Positions 7,780-11,310 of a DNA stretch of 11,310 nt are shown here, piece by piece (position 1 is the first letter of the stretch; each line of letters starts with the position of its first letter). A model generated the notes under the pieces. It was given only the letters and a program-made list of their open reading frames with translations. It was not told the DNA's origin and ran no database searches. This DNA comes from Methylobacter sp. Its GTDB lineage: Bacteria; Pseudomonadota; Gammaproteobacteria; Methylococcales; Methylomonadaceae. The stretch covers positions 1 through 11,310 of the forward strand of contig JAQTLI010000049.1 in assembly GCA_028714995.1 (NCBI GenBank), read 5' to 3'. The translations under genes were made by a program, and so were the position numbers.

Positions 7780-7996
7780 TATTGAACAAAGTAAGATAAG
7801 GAATGATCTGGCTCGGCGAAAAAATTAATTTTAAACTAAACTTTATACGATTGTCCGAATATTAAATAAACATGGTATGAGTAAAAAACCGATATGGCAG
7901 TGCTTGCTCGATGCTTAAAGACATATAGGCAATAGAGCGCCCAAAGTAGGTACTTTAGGCGATGCCGAAGCCATGCTTATAGAGATGGGACAAATG
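7780..7996. other. Spacer between prmB and the lipoprotein gene
   Basis: No gene can be supported here. The half nearest prmB is AT-rich and probably holds the prmB promoter, but no hexamer pair stands out. The other half holds an imperfect palindrome (7938-7961) and, on the plus strand, a short codon-like stretch open for about 30 codons after a TAA at 7916-7918. It has no recognisable start or homology. Confidence 0.5.
7938..7961. repeat. Imperfect 11-bp palindrome in the prmB upstream spacer
   Basis: CGCCCAAAGTA (7938-7948) and TACTTTAGGCG (7951-7961) pair with one mismatch around a central GG. It lies 36 nt beyond the lipoprotein stop on the minus strand, with no T-tract following in that direction, so an intrinsic terminator is not supported. 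It may be a protein-binding site, an RNA hairpin or a small dispersed repeat. Confidence 0.45.
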
Positions 7997-8614
7997 TTAA
8001 AAACTGTCAGCCTTTGCTCGCGCTGCTTTTGCCCCTGCAGAATCTCTTTGCATTTCTCTGGCGTAGGCAATCAATAACCAGCTTTGTTTTTTCAGTACGT
8101 TATTGTTAGAAGCCAATAGCGCAGATTTTTTTGCCAGATCTTCTGCCAAACGGGGTTTTGATTGCTGTATTCTTAAGACTGCCAGCTTATAGAATAAATC
8201 CGCATTCCGAGGCTCAATTCTGATAGCTCGCTCAATAGAGACAGCAGCCGAGTCCAAATCACCGGCTTTAGTATTTTGATTCGCTGATGAGACTAACGCC
8301 CCGACAGCCGGAGATAATGATGTTCTGGATTCAAAAGGTTCAAACGGCTTTAACTCTTTTAATGGAGCCGGTTCTGAGTTTGACAGCGGTTCAGATTTTA
8401 TTTCATCAGTTCCTTCGAGTGGTGCAATTTTAACCGTTTCAACTGACTTGGACTTTTTTGACTTTTTTTTCTGAGTTGGCTGCGGAGCAGCCGTTTTATC
8501 AACGCTGGGATATCCGCCATAAACCGGTGCAGTCGGCTGAGGACCATTGAACTCGGCACAACCCGTGATAAGCGTTGGTAGCAAACAAATTAAAACATAA
8601 CGATTAAGTGACAT
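7997..8614 (-). CDS. TPR-containing outer-membrane-type lipoprotein, function unknown
   Basis: This 205-residue protein has a lipoprotein signal peptide: a short basic start, hydrophobic core 6-16 and lipobox LITGC with C19 as the lipidated residue. The +2 residue is Ala, so outer-membrane sorting is expected by the Lol rule. Residues 20-100 form a low-complexity linker rich in Pro, Lys, Glu and Ser, including KKKSKKSKS (49-57). The C-terminal half (about 103-203) is helical, with at least two TPR-like units: AGDLDSAAVSIERAIRIEPR (117-136), then NADLFYKLAVLRIQQSKPRLAEDLAKK (137-163 in total). I do not recognise a specific family. The design suggests a periplasmic scaffold tethered to the outer membrane. 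It stands alone, transcribed away from the copper-oxidase pair. No Shine-Dalgarno is obvious before the ATG. Confidence 0.8.
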   Translation of the reverse strand: MSLNRYVLICLLPTLITGCAEFNGPQPTAPVYGGYPSVDKTAAPQPTQKKKSKKSKSVETVKIAPLEGTDEIKSEPLSNSEPAPLKELKPFEPFESRTSLSPAVGALVSSANQNTKAGDLDSAAVSIERAIRIEPRNADLFYKLAVLRIQQSKPRLAEDLAKKSALLASNNNVLKKQSWLLIAYAREMQRDSAGAKAARAKADSF

Positions 8615-8755
8615 GATTCAAAAAAGCTCGATGTTGTCAGATTGATTTTGTTGATTATGAGAGTTTTTTATAACAAGTGCCTTATTTCTTATTACACAAG
8701 ATTCGAAAGCACTAGGTGATCAACTCGTCATGTGTTCAATTCTCGAATAATCAAT

Positions 8756-8803
8756 TTTTTAAAATTATAGCAAGAATAATGCCCTGCGGTGTTATTTTAA
8801 AAA
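8756..8803. repeat. 10-bp perfect AT inverted repeat
   Basis: TTTTTAAAAT (8756-8765) and ATTTTAAAAA (8794-8803) are exact reverse complements around a 28-bp spacer containing the GC-rich GCCCTGCGG. Arms made only of A and T could arise by chance. The position between divergent genes fits a regulator or nucleoid-protein site rather than a terminator. Confidence 0.35.
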
Positions 8804-8855
8804 CACATTTTAAACATGATATGATTAGCTATTTATTAAGTCTGTTTTATTAAGG

Positions 8856-8871
8856 TTAATACGTGTATTAA
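8856..8871. promoter_or_regulatory. Palindrome TTAATAC-GT-GTATTAA, candidate operator
   Basis: Perfect 7-bp arms (8856-8862 and 8865-8871) flank a 2-bp centre, about 155 bp before the oxidase start. The size and symmetry suit a dimeric regulator. The regulator is not in the window. Confidence 0.35.
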
Positions 8872-8942
8872 AAAATGCCGTAACACTCAAAATATAGACA
8901 TTATTACGTTCATTTCACATCCATTTGTTTACTAAAGTTCCT

Positions 8943-8971
8943 TTGCAGTCTTTGGAAAATGTGCCTAGGTT
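8943..8971 (+). promoter_or_regulatory. Weak candidate promoter for the multicopper oxidase operon
   Basis: TTGCAG (8943-8948), a 17-nt spacer and TAGGTT (8966-8971) give a loose sigma-70 match, with a start near 8978 and a leader of about 48 nt. Both hexamers match the consensus at only three to four positions. Confidence 0.22.
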
Positions 8972-9025
8972 TTAACTAGTCTGCCATTTACAATAGCTGA
9001 ACTTTTAGATTTTTTCTGCCGGTAT

Positions 9026-10687
9026 ATGTCCAAAAGATTCTCCATTTTTCTATTTCTTCTTATTCCTGTATTAGTCGCTATTGCAGTTTATTTTGTGCCG
9101 CCTCCATTACAGAAAGCGGGAATTACGCCGCCGCCGACCGTTAGCAAGCAATCAGTAGAAACCAGTGGCGTCGAAAAACCTTGTTCTAATGAACATCCTG
9201 AATGGCGGCAGGCACAAGTCATTGATGGCGTGAAGATTGATGAAGCGCCGTCATGCGAACCTGATAATCCCTACGACATTGCCGTTTCCGTAAAAGGCAC
9301 CAACAATGTGTCGATGAATACGCTGATGCAAACACATTTGTCTCAGGATGCCTTGACCATGACCGATGATCTCGATGGCGATGGCGATCCCGATATCATT
9401 CGCATCAAGCTGGAAGTTGTGGAACTCAACGGTGCAAGTCCCGACGGCGAATTTCTGATTAATACTTACGACATTGCCCCCGGCATCCAACCGGGGCTTT
9501 GGGTGTTCGCGCCCAAATCCAGTGGTATGGCGCTTAAGAATTTCAATTCTGTTGTCGCTAATCCTCTGTTACGTGCCCCATCGCCGGTGATTCGCGTTGA
9601 ACAAGGCGACAAGGTTTATATCACGCTGGAAAACACCCATTATTTACCGCACACCATCCATCTTCATGGTGTTGACCATTCCTGGGAGACTGCTGCCGGT
9701 GACGATAATGACGGCATGGAAGAGCATCCGGTGTTTCCCGGCAAAAGCCATACCTATGAGATAAAGCCCAGACATACCGGTACCATGTTTTATCATTGCC
9801 ACGTACAAACCGCCCAGCATTATATGATGGGCTTAAACGGCATGTTTATTATTGAAGAAAATCAGCCGAATAACTGGGTGCAAACCTTTAATGTCGGTGC
9901 GGGACAGGTGCGTCATCCTGCGGTAGCTGTGAAGAAATCCTATAGCCAGGAATATGATTTGTATTATCAGTCCGTCGATAAAAAACTGGCGCAAATCATA
10001 CAGAATGCGAACGATCCAAGGCTTATTGCACACCGGATGAGCCGCGAATACAACATGACCGAATCGTTTGAAAACTACTTCATGCTGAACGGCCATTCTT
10101 TCCCTTACACGCTGAGGGACGCGGTGATTGTTGCCAATGAAAATGAAGATATCAAACTGCATGTCGCCAACGCCCAGCGTTCTTTGGTAGCGCTTCATAT
10201 CCACGGGCATAAGGCCACCATTACCGCTTATGACGGCGTTGATCAACCGGCGGGAGCGCAGATAACGCGGGATGTATTTGACATCGCTCCAGCGCAACGG
10301 CTTGATTTGCGTCTGCGTACCCTAAACGACGGCTTGGACAGTTACGGCCCCGGTCTATGGATGTTTCATGACCATGTGCCAACCGGCACCACCACGGATG
10401 GCATGGAGCCAGGCGGCAACATGGCAATCCTTGCCTACAAGCCTTTAATTGATGAACAAGGCATGCCGAAAATGCATGACGCCTTGCTTGATCAGGTATT
10501 TAATAAAGATTACTACGCCAAAAAACAGGCAGTCTGGGGTGAAGGCGATTTTGCGCCGTTACTGGGCGAAGCCGGGTTAATTGCCCCCGATTATATTCGC
10601 ATCATCATTTTTGGCTTGGCGGCCGGTTTGGTCATAGGCCTGCTTGTTTTTATGGCGCTGGTTTACAAACGGAAACAAAAGTCATGA
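9026..10687 (+). CDS. Membrane-anchored two-domain multicopper oxidase
   Basis: This 553-residue protein has an N-terminal anchor (about 6-24), a periplasmic part and a C-terminal helix (about 522-547) followed by KRKQK; charges place both ends in the cytoplasm. The first cupredoxin domain holds HTIHLHG (H209, H212, H214) and HCHVQTAQH (H257, C258, H259, H265). The second holds HIHGH (H391, H393) and FHDHV (H448, H450). Thus eight histidines for the trinuclear cluster and H209, C258 and H265 for the blue (T1) copper are present. The T1 site lies in the first domain, as in the two-domain oxidases that assemble as trimers with clusters at subunit interfaces. L270 aligns with the axial position. 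DLDGDGDPD (115-123) looks like a calcium loop. The protein should couple oxidation of a substrate (Cu(I), an organic compound or a protein) to O2 reduction; the substrate is unknown. The start lacks a strong ribosome-binding site. The stop overlaps the next gene by ATGA. Confidence 0.9.
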   Translation: MSKRFSIFLFLLIPVLVAIAVYFVPPPLQKAGITPPPTVSKQSVETSGVEKPCSNEHPEWRQAQVIDGVKIDEAPSCEPDNPYDIAVSVKGTNNVSMNTLMQTHLSQDALTMTDDLDGDGDPDIIRIKLEVVELNGASPDGEFLINTYDIAPGIQPGLWVFAPKSSGMALKNFNSVVANPLLRAPSPVIRVEQGDKVYITLENTHYLPHTIHLHGVDHSWETAAGDDNDGMEEHPVFPGKSHTYEIKPRHTGTMFYHCHVQTAQHYMMGLNGMFIIEENQPNNWVQTFNVGAGQVRHPAVAVKKSYSQEYDLYYQSVDKKLAQIIQNANDPRLIAHRMSREYNMTESFENYFMLNGHSFPYTLRDAVIVANENEDIKLHVANAQRSLVALHIHGHKATITAYDGVDQPAGAQITRDVFDIAPAQRLDLRLRTLNDGLDSYGPGLWMFHDHVPTGTTTDGMEPGGNMAILAYKPLIDEQGMPKMHDALLDQVFNKDYYAKKQAVWGEGDFAPLLGEAGLIAPDYIRIIIFGLAAGLVIGLLVFMALVYKRKQKS

Positions 10688-11310
10688 AATTATTAATGAC
10701 ACTCCTGATGACGCTGAGCTTGCATTCCCACGCAGCAGTCGGGGAAGAGACCATGGCAATGATGCATCACGGCAGCATGATGATGGATGAAAAAGGCATG
10801 ATTATGAATGCCAATAGCGACAATCTGCCCAAAGACTGCCCGAAGATTTCGGGCGACGTCAATATCACCATCCATGCCGGCCAGAAAAACGCACTGAAAT
10901 TTCCCGGCAAAATGTTTGCTTTTGATAATCAGGAATGGGATGTCGCCCCCTGCTCCAGAATAAACATTACCTTTATCAATGACGACCAGATACGCCATCA
11001 ATTGATGATTCATGGTTTGCCTGGCTATCTGTATCCGCAAGGCATGTTTCATTTGGAACTCTACGGCCAAGGCGAATTGAAGGCATCCCTGATTGTGCCC
11101 AGCCAGAAAAAAACCTATCTCGTGCATTGTGAATTGGCGCAACACATGGAAAAAGGCATGAAAGCGCAATTAAAAGTCGATGGTGGCGATGGTGATTTAC
11201 CCAGCATTCCCGGTATCAGCGAGCCTGTCAGGGCCGATGTCTATCCGGTAGATTGGAATCAGGCAACCTGGCTTATCCTGATTTTCTGCGTGCTGATCGG
11301 GCTCATTATT
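10684..11310 (+). CDS. Secreted membrane-anchored cupredoxin with Met/His-rich N-terminus (3' end beyond window)
   Basis: This frame was translated by eye and is open for 209 codons to the right edge. Its ATG overlaps the oxidase stop (ATGA). MKLLMTLLMTLSLHSHA is a signal peptide, probably cut after A17 or A18. Next comes a copper-binding-looking stretch, MAMMHHGSMMMDEKGMIM (24-41), with nine Met and two His. A cupredoxin domain follows (about 57-166) with a complete type 1 set: H105 in IRHQLMIHG, then C149, H154 and M159 in the CxxxxHxxxxM loop HCELAQHMEKGM. C52 and C90 may form a disulfide. WLILIFCVLIGLII at 196-209 begins a membrane helix. It is probably an electron-transfer partner or copper donor of the oxidase. 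It recalls PmoD/AmoD-type proteins in layout, but its canonical blue-copper loop differs from the CuA-like site reported for PmoD, so that name is not given. Confidence 0.87.
   Translation, partial: MKLLMTLLMTLSLHSHAAVGEETMAMMHHGSMMMDEKGMIMNANSDNLPKDCPKISGDVNITIHAGQKNALKFPGKMFAFDNQEWDVAPCSRINITFINDDQIRHQLMIHGLPGYLYPQGMFHLELYGQGELKASLIVPSQKKTYLVHCELAQHMEKGMKAQLKVDGGDGDLPSIPGISEPVRADVYPVDWNQATWLILIFCVLIGLII

Larger units (their letters stand above)
8615..9025. other. AT-rich divergent intergenic region (promoters for both sides expected)
   Basis: These 411 bp lie between divergently read genes and contain no supported gene. They hold a 10-bp perfect inverted repeat with a 28-bp spacer, a palindrome near the middle and a candidate promoter near the oxidase. 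On the minus strand there are TATAAA- and CATAAT-like hexamers (about 8655-8675), but no matching -35, so the lipoprotein promoter cannot be fixed. No copper-type operator of the CueR or CsoR pattern was recognised. Confidence 0.55.

Noticed and set aside
9833..10297. Minus-strand open frame of 154 codons inside the oxidase gene
   Set aside because: It lies antisense within the oxidase, whose frame carries conserved copper ligands; no family features or ribosome-binding site support it.
9026..10687. Copper nitrite reductase (NirK) as the identity of the oxidase
   Set aside because: The second domain has both HxH pairs and the first has HxH plus HCH, giving a full trinuclear cluster, which NirK lacks.
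10693..11169. Minus-strand open frame of 158 codons over the cupredoxin gene
   Set aside because: It is antisense to a plus-strand gene with a signal peptide and a full blue-copper motif; its product is His/Phe-rich and resembles no known protein.
10684..11310. PmoD/AmoD as the identity of the cupredoxin
   Set aside because: The overall layout is similar, but the CxxxxHxxxxM loop is a standard type 1 copper site and no pmo or amo gene is in the window.

Overview
The window looks like chromosomal DNA of a Gram-negative gammaproteobacterium. It carries lipid A and Kdo genes (lpxK, kdsB), the gene orders prmB-aroC-MFS and exbB-exbD-lpxK-ycaR-kdsB, and an alaC-hom pair, all of which are familiar in gammaproteobacteria. 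Base composition is moderate, with AT-rich spacers. The copper-protein pair at the right edge resembles proteins met in methane and ammonia oxidisers. That makes a methanotroph of the Methylococcales type a reasonable guess, but nothing here proves it: no pmo, mxa or rRNA gene is present.

From left to right, the minus strand holds the 5' part of hom (homoserine dehydrogenase, running off the left edge) and alaC (alanine aminotransferase), which has its own promoter-like sequence in a 102-bp AT-rich gap. Next is the tight cluster exbB-exbD-lpxK-ycaR-kdsB, where every junction overlaps by 1 to 8 bp. It joins an ExbB/ExbD proton-driven motor pair to lipid A 4'-kinase, a small Trm112-family protein and CMP-Kdo synthetase. 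Upstream of it lie prmB, aroC and an HcaT-like major facilitator, joined by two identical stop-start junctions with 3-nt gaps. A 71-nt gap separates the facilitator from exbB, so prmB to kdsB could be one long transcript or two. A 217-bp spacer then precedes a lone TPR lipoprotein gene, also on the minus strand.

A 411-bp AT-rich divergent region (8615-9025) separates the lipoprotein from a plus-strand pair: a 553-residue two-domain multicopper oxidase anchored at both ends in the inner membrane, and, overlapping its stop by 4 bp, a secreted cupredoxin with a Met/His-rich N-terminus and a C-terminal membrane helix. The cupredoxin gene is cut by the right edge and lies open for 209 codons. This pair is the accessory, less familiar part of the window. 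All ligands for a blue copper centre and a trinuclear cluster can be read in the oxidase, and a complete blue-copper ligand set in its partner. I infer a periplasmic membrane-tethered electron-transfer or copper-handling module.

No tRNA, rRNA, CRISPR array, insertion sequence or convincing intrinsic terminator was seen.
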